Origin: Zerene cesonia
Taxonomy: Eukaryota; Arthropoda; Insecta; Lepidoptera; Pieridae
Assembly: GCF_012273895.1 (NCBI RefSeq)
Contig: NC_052102.1
Coordinates: 4,238,917 to 4,302,916 of the forward strand
Reading direction: 5' to 3'
DNA: 64,000 nt
The position numbers were made by a program, and so were the translations under genes. Below are positions 36,236 to 47,900 of the stretch, one piece after another. Under the pieces are notes generated by a model. That model saw only the letters and a program-made list of their open reading frames with translations. It was not told the DNA's origin and did no database searches. Numbering within the stretch: position 1 is the stretch's first letter; each line of letters opens with the position of its first letter.

Positions 36236-37980
36236 GTTATAAATTAAGAAAGACCGTTGAGTATTGATAATTTTTTGTTATAGAATTCCATTTTGGGATC
36301 AAGTATAACATTGTTTATATTAAAAAAAAATGCCTGATCATTGGAAATGTTCGAGCCACAGTTGCAAACGTTGTATAAAGGAGACAAACACATTCATACA
36401 ATCAGAAAATCATCGGTTCTGTCTATATTGGGGCTCTGTCGATACAGATTACAGAGGGCCGCACGTACACACTATATGCTTGCATATTATTATGTTCAGA
36501 AATGGCATTATTATTCACGAGATTTGCTAAAAATGTATACTATTGCTATTAAAAAATAGTTCTCTATTAAAATAATATGTTGCTTGAAGAATAATTTGGC
36601 AAGAAATAAGAATAATTGTCCGTATAGCGGGATTTTTAATCATTAACAGAAATGTTTGGACGTTGCGATTTTTCTGTCGTATCAAATTTGTAGTATTATG
36701 TTTTCAACGCATTATCTTATCATGTATCCTGAAGTTTGTAGCATATCATTACCTTAAAGGCTTAATTCACACAATAAGCTTATGCAGTTCTTTCAATTAA
36801 TTTCATGCAGAATTTTTCGTGTGACGAAATCCGTAACTAAGAGCATTATTTAAAAACGGTGAAAGGAGTCACGAGACAGATTTTCATGAACACTAAAGCT
36901 GCTTCAAAAGATTTCAGAAAAATCAATATTCCCAGTCAGGAATCGAGTCTGTTGATTAAAAAAAATCCATCTTGCGTATAGAAATCTACTGTTATATTTT
37001 TTTGATCGCATTAGAACTACAAAACTACAGCTATATAAAACTCTGAACTTAAAAAAAAATTGTTTGTTATCGCAGAACTTTCCAGAGCCTTCGGCTTCTT
37101 ATTACGGCGGTGAAACATCTCATTCCTATGGAAATTTCGTTTAAGTACCTACACCGTCAGTAACTTATATAGTTTTCATTACTATGAAGAGTATTAAAAT
37201 GTATACATGTGTGTACTTCGTTATTATGTAACTATTACTACTAAATACTAATACTGAATCTATTTCTATGATTGCACACATAAAAAGTTCTCCATGCTTC
37301 CGTATGATCACAGTAGAAATTAATGTTTCCGGTTGAGTCAATTCAATAATTGGAATAAATATAGAGGTTTATTTCCCAAAGTAAAGTGTAGGGTTGAAAC
37401 ATGGGGTTCGCCCCAAGAACCCATTTTCTTATAGGTACGAATAAGTTTTATTTATTTATATTTAACTATATTATTGGCACAAAATGACACTATGATTGTT
37501 TGGGTTTTGTGCCTGGTGTGTATTCCGTATTAATATCGTTTAAATGTTCTCCCAAAACGCTATTGTATCGTGTATCGTGGCCTACTTACAGCCCATTATA
37601 GTACATATTTGAATATATTACCTGCTTGTACTCCCTTGTTGAAAAATGAGTTGAACTAAAAAGATCAGCTTACATTATCATTGTAGTAGTTACTTATTCC
37701 AGAATCTAGTATGATAAAAACAATTATTCGTTTCATTAATTTAATTATGAAAACAAATTGTCCTTAAATGGCTTTTTTTGAAAGTAGCTCCATATTAACG
37801 TATTAATGTTATTTAAATAAAAATCAATAATCAGCGTTAAACGTAATTTTTTTTTAATTACATTATATAACGCTTAATTGTATATTAAGTCATAAGAAGT
37901 TTTCCGCAGTGAGGAATACGTAAATTCTGCATTGTAGAAAATAATTGAGGATCTTGATAAGGCAAAGCACGGTTGAATAT

Positions 37981-38145
37981 CAGTAGCGCCATCTCTTACA
38001 GGGTGCGAAAATTTTGTTCCATCCAGAAAATCCGACTGACGCGACATCTTGTTCCATTTAGTTCGTTGTTCGTCCATCGTCCCACCCCGCCCACGTGCTA
38101 CTCTACTGGGTACAAGATTCCGAAATATCACTAGAGGGCACTTTA
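37981..38145. promoter_or_regulatory. Two CTCF-like sites in a GC-richer patch
   Basis: CAGTAGCGCCATCTCTT at 37981 reads AGATGGCGCT on the minus strand, close to the Drosophila CTCF core. ATCACTAGAGGGCACT at about 38128-38143 resembles the vertebrate-type CTCF core. Both lie in one 165-bp patch inside a gene-poor region. This is motif resemblance by eye only. Confidence 0.3.
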
Positions 38146-38449
38146 AATTACGGCAGTATTAATTCAGAATTCACTGAGTATTTTAAACGTTTATTTGAAA
38201 AAGTATTATAATTTTTTATATTCATTCTTATATCTTGTTATATACAAACAAAAATGTTTGCTTAACAAATTTTATATGGTTTGCTTAACTATTTATAAAA
38301 ATATAAGCATAAACAATGCCTACCTAGTAGGTAAATGCCATTGTAGAAAATTGTTTTTTTTTTTTTTTTTATAAAAGGCATTCCATATAAAAAATAAAAT
38401 TAAGAAGTATCTGAGATTAGGCATATAGTATTTTAATATAATGTACGTA

Positions 38450-38600
38450 AGGAAATGGCTAGCCGCCCAAGGCTTGCAGTCGGGTGCCGGCGCGACGGCG
38501 GCGGGTGGGCGGTTAGGCCACGCGATCACTTTGCAACGAACCACGGGCGGGGTGCACGTCGCTCACCACGACATACGCCACCCACAACTACTATTTCTTA
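38450..38600. other. GC-rich block in the gene-poor region
   Basis: GTGCCGGCGCGACGGCGGCG and flanking sequence form about 120 bp with high CpG content. Short open frames on the minus strand run out into poly-Lys coded by a homopolymer and are not credible. The block may be an unannotated first exon or promoter, for instance of Schip1 about 6 kb downstream, or an enhancer. Confidence 0.3.
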
Positions 38601-39369
38601 TACAGTAACCTCGTTAAACACAGTGACGTAAACCGTTCTCATACATAGACGTATTGTGTCGCGAGTCGTGAAATACGTAGTGATGCTGCATCGATCAGAT
38701 TGCTCATGGACTTATTAAAGATAACCTTGCTGGGTGCATTCATTATTCAGTGCCTGCGCTAAGCTATGGTCAGGATGGCGCCCTTTACAGGTACGATTCT
38801 CAAAATAAACTATGACACTGAAATGTGACGTCAAAGGTCCCTCGCAGTTCGAAAGTCGTGTTGACTTGCAAAAATTGATCCTGCAACTCGCATAATGCAT
38901 GGATGCGTACTTCCATCTATATATTATAGTCTAGAAATACATTCTAGAGAAATTTTATTATTCAGGTTTGATGAATGTTGTTATTTATTTATTACAATAA
39001 TAAAGGTTTGTTTTACTGTCAACATATTACATGTCTCTTTGTTGTTTTTTTTTAATGAAGAAGTAAAATAGTAATATTAGGGCGATATGGGTGTAATTAA
39101 TCTTGGTAGCGATTATATTCTAATTAATCCAAAGTATTAAACACAGCAATTGTTTATATATAATACATTCTAGCTACATGTTATACCGCAATTGTTGTGT
39201 TTTATGTTGACTGAATGATTTGGAATTCTTTATTGAAATATTTTTATATTATGTGCAGAAATACTGTCTCCATTTATCTTTTTTGTCTTTACTATCGATT
39301 TTTAGAGTCAATTTATTCCAATTTAATGTTTGTATTTAGAACAACTGATTAATTTATACAATACAAATA

Positions 39370-39480
39370 AACTCTCCACCCGCGGCTTCGCCCGCATATC
39401 AAAGGAAAATCCCAGGGGAATAAGATGTTTCCCTGCGGTAAAAAGTAGCTTATATCAGTAGTAGTGTATCTTAATTATAC
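39370..39480 (+). repeat. Lepidopteran repeat fragment (CCGCGGCTTCGCCCGC type)
   Basis: CACCCGCGGCTTCGCCCGCA is followed by TCAAAGGAAAATCCCAGG and the segment CGGTAAAAAGTAGC. It is a truncated copy of a common repeat related to the one at 47243. Confidence 0.5.
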
Positions 39481-40576
39481 CCAGACACAAAAAAATCATA
39501 ATCTCGAATCAAAAAAGAGAAGCAAACAAATACATTAGTAAAACTTGAAAATAGAAAAAAAGGGTAATAAAAACAGTTCTCATCTACGTTGCTTATATTA
39601 AGCTATATGAAAAGGTTAAGGTCATGCCTATATGTAGATGTTCACACTAAATAGCATTGATTAAATAATAACTAAAAGCGTAGAACGCTTTCCCTGCTCG
39701 TAAGTGCTATTTACGTTCTTTACGGACCATTTGCCCTCAGGAACTATATTGTGACTGACTCTTGCTATATTTTCTCTATATTTGTCTCTAATGAATGACG
39801 GATTTAAATACTTAGTTCTCATTCCGAGAATAGACTGTTAATAATATTATACATAGATGTGGCAGTCTCTCATGCAAAAACATTTAAATAAAATAAAAAA
39901 TTGGATCCAGCCAATGTTTTAATATTTTATTACTTATTTGTTGTTTGTTTATAAATAAATATAAATGCAGCAGAGCAGTTGAAAAAAATATTTGTTATTC
40001 AAGCCTATTATCTTTTGTGTTTCAGTGTAATATATCTTTGAATGAAATTGTATCTATTTATATTTGCCATTCATTTGATACCTTAACCCTAAGTAAACTA
40101 ACAGAAATAAAAAGATTTTTGACAATATCTACATTATTATTAGAACAACAATTTTTATGAAAGTCCCTGAAGTGTAAGTAAAGTTTCGATTCGATTTATA
40201 ATAAAATAAATCAATTAGAGTCTCTGAAAAAAAAACCTAAGAAATTATACTATTAAACTAATACCGCTAATTAGGCCTGAAGAAAAAAATAGCAAACAAT
40301 TACACTCTTAAGAAGGTAGTGTTACCTGGTAATGAAGGTGTACTTTTATGGTTGCTCAGAGACGGGAAGAAATGTAGAATAATTTACGATATAAAAGGGC
40401 TCTTAAGAGTATTACGTACTACATAATATTTTATGGTTATGTTAAGGGAATATTATGTTTTATTATTTATACATATAATCCTAAACGTTACTAAATGGGC
40501 TGTTCATTCATTTTTATGGCATTTTGATATTATGTAATCACACCTACAGCCTGCATTGCATTGCGTTTATGTTAAA

Positions 40577-40770
40577 CTAGCTGCGCCTCGCGGTTTCACC
40601 TGCGTAAGTCCATATCCCGTAGGAGTAACGAGATTTGCCTATATGTTATTCCAGTTGTCCAGCTATCTACGTACCAAATTTCATTGCAATGGGTTTAGTA
40701 GTTTTTGCGTGAAAGAGCAACAAACACACACACATCCTTACAAACTTTCGATTTTATAACATTAGTAGGA
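40577..40770 (+). repeat. GCTGCGCCCCGCGG-type lepidopteran repeat, near full length
   Basis: It starts CTAGCTGCGCCTCGCGGTTT and ends TTTATAACATTAGTAGG. It matches 7397-7588 and 8843-8988 along its length, including TTTTTGCGTGAAAGAGCAAC and ACACATCCTTACAAACTTTC. The open frame 40556-40759 is within the repeat. Confidence 0.75.
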
Positions 40771-40779
40771 AGTAGGATG

Positions 40780-43700
40780 AACTAAAGAAATTAAATATAT
40801 ATTTATCAATTCATATATTCGTGATAATGTTAATGTTTACCAATTTTTAAGTATCCTTTCTTCTCACCATTGCTGTTGTCTTAATTTGGTTACAGTTTAA
40901 CTTCGAATAAATCTCACGCAAAACCTCTTTTGCGTCAGGTTCATGAATGATATGTTTGTTTGTTTGTTACAATTAAATATTTGTTTATAATTATAATATT
41001 TGTAATTTCATGCTGAGCGTCCATTTACTTATAAAGAAAAAAATATGTCTTGAAAATTACTGTGAAGCTGTCTCTGTCAGATCTCAACGTTCTCAAGCTT
41101 TAAACATTTCAATGGTTTAGTTGCTTGCAAAACATTGTACATTTTTCTGACGTAAAGAAAATTTAAAGCTTCATAGTAAGCTTTTCATAAAAAAGGAAAG
41201 GTTCATATTATATGGGACATGTGAAGAAAACCATAAAATTGCAAAGGGGTTATTGTTTCCTATAATTAACAATGACAAATAACTTATTATTTAGTAGTTT
41301 TTAAAGATATCGCTGTACATAGGGAACGGCTTAGTTTATTTTATCACTAATTGGTATGGAAGAGTACCTGGTCATAGTCAGTTTGTAGTTAACCTATTTC
41401 TGTACGAGTTTAAAAGAGCCTACACGCTACTACGTGTGTCTGCAGTCGTAGCAATTGGGAGCATTCCAGGTAAAATTAGGTAACATTTCAAAGCGTTTCA
41501 ATTTCTTATGTTACGTGTTAACTTTTTCTACAAATTACATATTATAGAATTCTAGATTTTATTTTTATATATAGCTCAGTCTACGTTTAATGCTTCACAA
41601 TTATCAATCCGACATCCACGCTCATGAAACTAAAGCTCTGTCTCGTTAGGCATTTTTTTGTCTATTGTCTGCAGACTGCACAGCTTTGTTTTATACTCGG
41701 GCTTTGTTTAACTTTTGTGGATATGGATGAATGAAGTGTGGAGATGTTTGTGTCCTTAAAAAAAATTATTGTATATTATAATGTAGTACTAATCCTATTT
41801 TATTTAATATCATGTTATATAAGTACATTCAATAATGAATAGCCAATAAAACTATACATGATTAAAAATACCTACGAAATTGTTAATTTCTAATTCAATA
41901 TAATCGTCAATTTTATTCACAACACATAAACGAGAAACTAGTATAGATATACAATAAAATCAGGGCTATTGTAAAAAAAAATATCCAAAAATGTTCGAGA
42001 AATTTGTATAAAACCGCCATTGACAGCGCTTTGAGTTATTCGTCATTGTAGTGGCCATTAACGAAGAGCGGCGAGGGTGCGCCAGGTCATGTCGTTCTCT
42101 TGTCACCCGTTACTTTTGATAATTACAATAACTACTTACTTGACTACGAAATAAAATCCTTTTTTAGTCACTTTAGGTTCTTATAACTGCTTATATTTTC
42201 AATCCTTTAACAACAATTGCTTTAAGAATTTAGTGCTTCATATACTTTAGTAGAAATTTACTAACATACGGTTTTATGTTTACGCATAAACATCACACCC
42301 CAATCGATATTTGCCATTACGTACTTAAGGTAACAGTATGGAAACTCTTTTCGAGGTCAAACTTATTTTTCACGAATATCGAACTTATCATGCTAGCTGT
42401 ACATTGTATAATGCTGAAGAAAATGTAAATAAATAACTACCTTGACTTTTCAATACACGTATGCATACAAATACGATGACATCATACTTGATGAACTGCT
42501 TAGCGGGGTGTAGGTATTTATTATAAGCTATTAAGGTTTTTATGCAATGGGATATAAAGAATCGTTTGTATTGTTATACTAGTGCGCAGTTAATCGATAG
42601 TCGTTTCGTAATTCGTCCATTTGAGGCTTCATTGGCGGAAGGGCTTTGTATCATGTTTTTAATATTAGATGCGAGCCTGAAGCGGGTTCAAGGGTCCATC
42701 ACGGAGTTACGAACTCCTATTGAACTGCTCTTTGTATGCCACTTGACATAGAGCGACCCAGAAACGGATTTATGTTAGATTGCGTCTGAGTATCAAATGA
42801 TATAGTATAATAGTAGCTCTATTATAATAACGCTATGGGGAAGGGATAGTCGACCTAATTTAGAAATCTACCCGTTACTATAATTACACAGCAATAGTAT
42901 CAAGTAAAATGATATAGCAAATAAAAGCAAAAATGCATTAAACTCATGATTTCATTAAATTAAGAGCGTAGTCGAGCAGATGCTGAAATGTAGAGTTATT
43001 TTCATGACCTATTTTTTGGCGGTCTATACCGATAACCTGACTCTTTAAAAGTGTTTTCATTATAGTTCGTGTTCGTTATTTAAACTAGACTCATGTCGTA
43101 GATTTGTGAGTGACTGTTTTTCAATATTAATAAATTAGATAATATGCCTATTTAATTTCTAAAGAATGTAATACTGGGTACCCGCAAATAGTAATGGTAA
43201 CTTGTGGATATCTAAGCAGAAAAATAATAATATTGGATATATCCAAGAGCACTTAAATTAAAGAAAAGAATAAGAAAGTCAATTCAAGGCACCATTTGTA
43301 TTCCCGAAAGATCAAACAAGTATGCAAGGACAATGAACGTTCTGAGAACTTTCATCCAGAAAATATTACGTTGGGTCACAGTTTTCTTTATATGAAATAG
43401 CTATTTTGTCTTCTACATGCCTGTGTATCGTCGGTTATTTCCAACATATTTATCTATACTAATAATTTAAAGCTGAAGCATGTTTGCTTGAACGCGCAAT
43501 TTTTTTTTTCTTTTATATGGGGGTGGCGTACGCTTCAAAGGCCACATAGCTTTTTAATTTAAACACTTTCGTGTAGGAAGTAATATTATCTAACGAGAGG
43601 TACTCTGTATGTTTATCAAAGTTGATCGTATTATGTAATAAAAAAAAGGTATTTTTAATCGTGTTGAGAAAATACCCACAGAAAGGTTCTAAATCTTTCC

Positions 43701-44904
43701 ATTCAATGCCTTAACCGTTTGTTTAGGGCGTTTTCAAGGACAATTCGGGTACAAAGAAATTTACCAACGCTGAACAAAGACTGTTATGAGTACAATTATT
43801 AACAATTATGAAACAATTGCTTAAATTCGTTGCTTTGCAAAATATGAAAATTAACAATAAGAAAATTAGGTTAACGATGGCATTGTTTGTGTGCGGGTTT
43901 TCATTCTTATGAATATAGGGATATATATAGGAGTAGGTTACAAGTTGATTACATTTTCAGTGTAGAACTTGGTACAGTACTACTTTTAGGTACCTCTACG
44001 TAAACTGTAGTAAATACGAATAGTTGTATTGTATTCCAATGCTTATGAGGATTAACTTTAATTGCGTTCCAAAAAAAGTTGGTAGCTTGCCAAGTCAGCA
44101 TGCCATTATAGGTTTTATATTATAATGACATAAGTGCAAACGTTGCTCGTAATATTTATATTTCATTTGTTCTCTTGTGACCTACTTTAGTATTGTGTCT
44201 AAAAATTTGGATACAAAAAACAAATGTTATGGAATAAATATACATAGCTTCGGTATAATTCAATACAGTTTGCTATTTTAAGAAAGGGTAAAACAGAGAG
44301 CCGTAAATAATTACAATATTATGCAAATTTAAAGACCGAAAGCGAGTGTCTTAAGAACAAACCGGTTTTATAAATAATCTCCCACTTGTTTTGTGAAAAC
44401 TCTTTGTACTGCTGATTTGCGACTTAAATTAATTATAACTTTATAGCGAAGCGTAATTTGAAATGATAATGAAATGCATACATAATTAACTCTTTTTTAT
44501 TTTCTTTGCTTACATAATATTTCTTCATTTTACGTAAATTTCTTTAATCATGCTAACAAAGGTCTCTATCAAGCAGAGTTATATATTAACTTGCACTAAA
44601 AACCTCTAAATTTACGCATTCAATTACCTCAAAGTACCTACCTACTGAAATTTGTGAGATAGCCTATCCGCGGCCTTATATCAAAATCTTGCTATTTTAA
44701 ATCGTAAGTATGTGTTTTAATTTAAATCACATCGCATCGATAGGCTGTGTTCAAAATCACAAAGTCCAATAATTTGTTTGGGTGCGAAGGTCAGCACTTA
44801 ACTAAGTAAAGCAATATTTAAATAAGGGTCGAATCTAAAATATTTTGGAAAGCAATAACTCGAACAGAGCATTGTTTTTTTTTTATATTTGTTACATATT
44901 TCAG
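40780..44904. other. Upstream flank of Schip1, no gene recognised
   Basis: AT-rich sequence without a supported coding exon. At 43451-43500 there is a partial minus-orientation copy of the 27072-type repeat (CTATACTAATAATTTAAAGC, then TTGAACGCGC). An untranslated or further coding first exon of long Schip1 may lie here or further left, since the first recognised exon opens with six bases before its ATG. Confidence 0.45.
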
Positions 44905-44910
44905 GTAATC

Positions 44911-47900
44911 ATGAGGATTCTCAATAAAATTGACAACGGAAATGTAGCAACTATTAACAAAAACGACAACTTCATATACGAAGAATCAAATAGAGAAAGT
45001 TGGCAGATTGCAACGCTTCATCAAACGAACAACACTGTGGACAATTACAATTCATTCAATATCTATAATAATACAGATATTGTTGATAATAGAATTTTGT
45101 TCACCACTGAAAATACGGGCACAGACGTGTCCGTACAGACGGCAGTTTGTAATCATCAATACCGAATAAATTCACAGAATATTGCTCCAGTAAATACTAC
45201 TATACAGGAGGAATATTTAACAGGTAAAATTGAATTACATATGTGACATAAAATCATTGTAGTTTAAGGTATGTCCAAAGCAGGCAGTTTCTTGTTACAT
45301 ATAAAAAAAAAATTATGTTATTCTTATGTGGTCGAGACTCTTATTTTTACAATTAAGATTAGGATTATATGTAAAACAGAAATTGCTTCGAAAATGGTTT
45401 GTGGGTTTACAGTACCTATATAATATTTTTTAATGTGATATACAAGAATTTTACAAGAAAAGGGTGTCGATCTGACAAGGTGATGTAGTTCAAAAGTAGG
45501 TGTGTTAAGTGTAGATGAACCTCTTTTCCTCTTGTTTGTGTATACATAGTTGAGTATCTGTTGACTCTATAATAAACGAATTCAATTTGACTATAAAATT
45601 ATATCCGTTAGAAAATGAAAATATACATTGCATAAAAATCTTTACGTATTATGAACGAGAAATTTCTACAGCTTCTATTTTTTTTTTAGCAAAAACAAAT
45701 GAATTATTTAATACCACATCTATTGATGGAGAGCAATCCTTGGACCTATCAGACACAGAAGACATGTCGGACGACAGCGTTCCCCCAGTACCGAGAGGTA
45801 TTGTAAACCCAAACTACCCTGGTTTCCAGCATTTAGCGCATACTTTACAGGTATTACGTTAATTGTACTAATATAAATGAAATATATACAGAGTACTCTT
45901 TACGCAACGAAATCCGTAAAGTGCTATTACATTTAAACCAACGTAATTAAACCTCAACGACCAAAGATTATCGAGTTATGTAACGTTTATCCTAATCTTC
46001 TATTATAAGCTTCCAAGAAACTATTACATATTTACTAAATTCCAACATAATGAATTTTTATTTTAATGCTCTTTTTTATAAATTACAGGAATATTCCATC
46101 AATATAGAAAGTTTTTATCAATCTGAAAATGAAATGACTGACGATGACGTTGATGCAGAAATTACAGACATTCAAATGAAATGCAATGGTCAGTATGAAG
46201 AAATGAACAATAACAACAGTAGCAAAGATATGTACAGAAAGCTATCAGTCCTGGAATGCCAACATCCATTTAGTTCGAATATTGAAACAAGAATAGGAGA
46301 AGATATACCCGACCTTATAAAGACTATTACAACAAACAACAATAACGAAGAATTAACAATCTGTGATATAACCACATTTGATACTGACATAGAAAATAAT
46401 TTCAATACGAAAGATATAATTGGCGATTTTAACAAAGAAATTGAAGATGAAATTAAGCAGTTACTTAATTACAATATAAACATTCAAGACGATCTAGAGG
46501 AACTCCGAAAGGATATAAAAGACAATTTTGAAAAACCAATTGAAAATACGATTAACAATATCAGTGAAGTTGTTAATGGCGTTATAAAAAAACTAGTAAA
46601 GACTGAAGTTTGTGATGAAATTGAAGATTGTATTTCAACGACAGACTCAAAGCAGTTACCTAAAATTAAAAAAGAAAGTGAAGTGAATGTGAAAACAAAT
46701 GTTAATTTAAGCAGACCTTCTTTTTTGTTACTTGATAACAACAATCAAATAACAGATGCTGTTTTATCGGATGGAAAAGAAGAAATCAATTTAAACGAAG
46801 ATGAATATGACACAGAAAAATTGAGTCAAAATGTTGAAAGTACAATTAAGCAGTTAAGTACGGAGCTCAGAAAAATAATACCGAAATTAAACGAAATGCG
46901 TGAACGAGATAAACTCTGGTCTGAGAGACCAATAATAACAGATACAAATTCAAACAGAATTGTGTATAATTCCTCGAACAGTTTTAAATCAAAAAAAGAC
47001 CTTAGGTATGACACTCATTTTGAAAGTAAGCTTACCAGACCAACACATAAAATAAATTACCATCGAGAGTTAAATAAAAATACAACTAAAGCTCAAAAGT
47101 AAGTTTGAGAATTTAAATGATATATTTTAATATCTATTTGTTATATATGTAATAACTAGTTACATAATAACTAGATTCTTAAATTCAATAAGAGCAAATA
47201 ATTTTATTATTATAGTATATATATAAGTTCTTTACTATGTAGTTAATCCGTGGCTTCGTCCGCGTTTTCAAAGGAAAACATAAATGTCCTGAGGTTTTTA
47301 CCGGCATAACTCCCGTTCCCGTGGTATTTCCGGGTTAAAACTATCTTGTTGCCTTGTTGATTTAAATTTCATCTAAATCATTTCAGGCAATAGGTATTTA
47401 TTTTTGCAACTTCATCATAATATAAAGAAGATATTAATTATATTAAAATGCTTCGAAGAAATGGTTTTGACAAATTTTAAATTTTTATCAGTTCTTTTTA
47501 ATATAATAAAAATTAACTCATTGTTTTTTTATTCACTCGAAACGTTTTTTCATGTAGGAATCAGTAATATTCACGTTTTTGTTTATCTTAGTAAACCGTA
47601 TTCATAAAGCTTTCGTCATGTTTATTGTACGTGTTACAACGAAGCTTTGAAATAGACTTGACGCATTCTAATGAAATTATAAAGGGAACTCGGTTGATTC
47701 GTATCGCACCACGCGCAAGTGTATTCTCGATCAATATTATTACAATCATTATTATTATACGCAGTGATAATATGAAAGATGAAGTTAGTGACTTAGACAA
47801 CGTTTTAGAAATAAAAATTCAATTTCTAATAATCTGTTTTCATTTCAGTGTAACAACAGATCCTTCCATAGGAAAGTCCAATTGTAACGCTCAAATGAAC

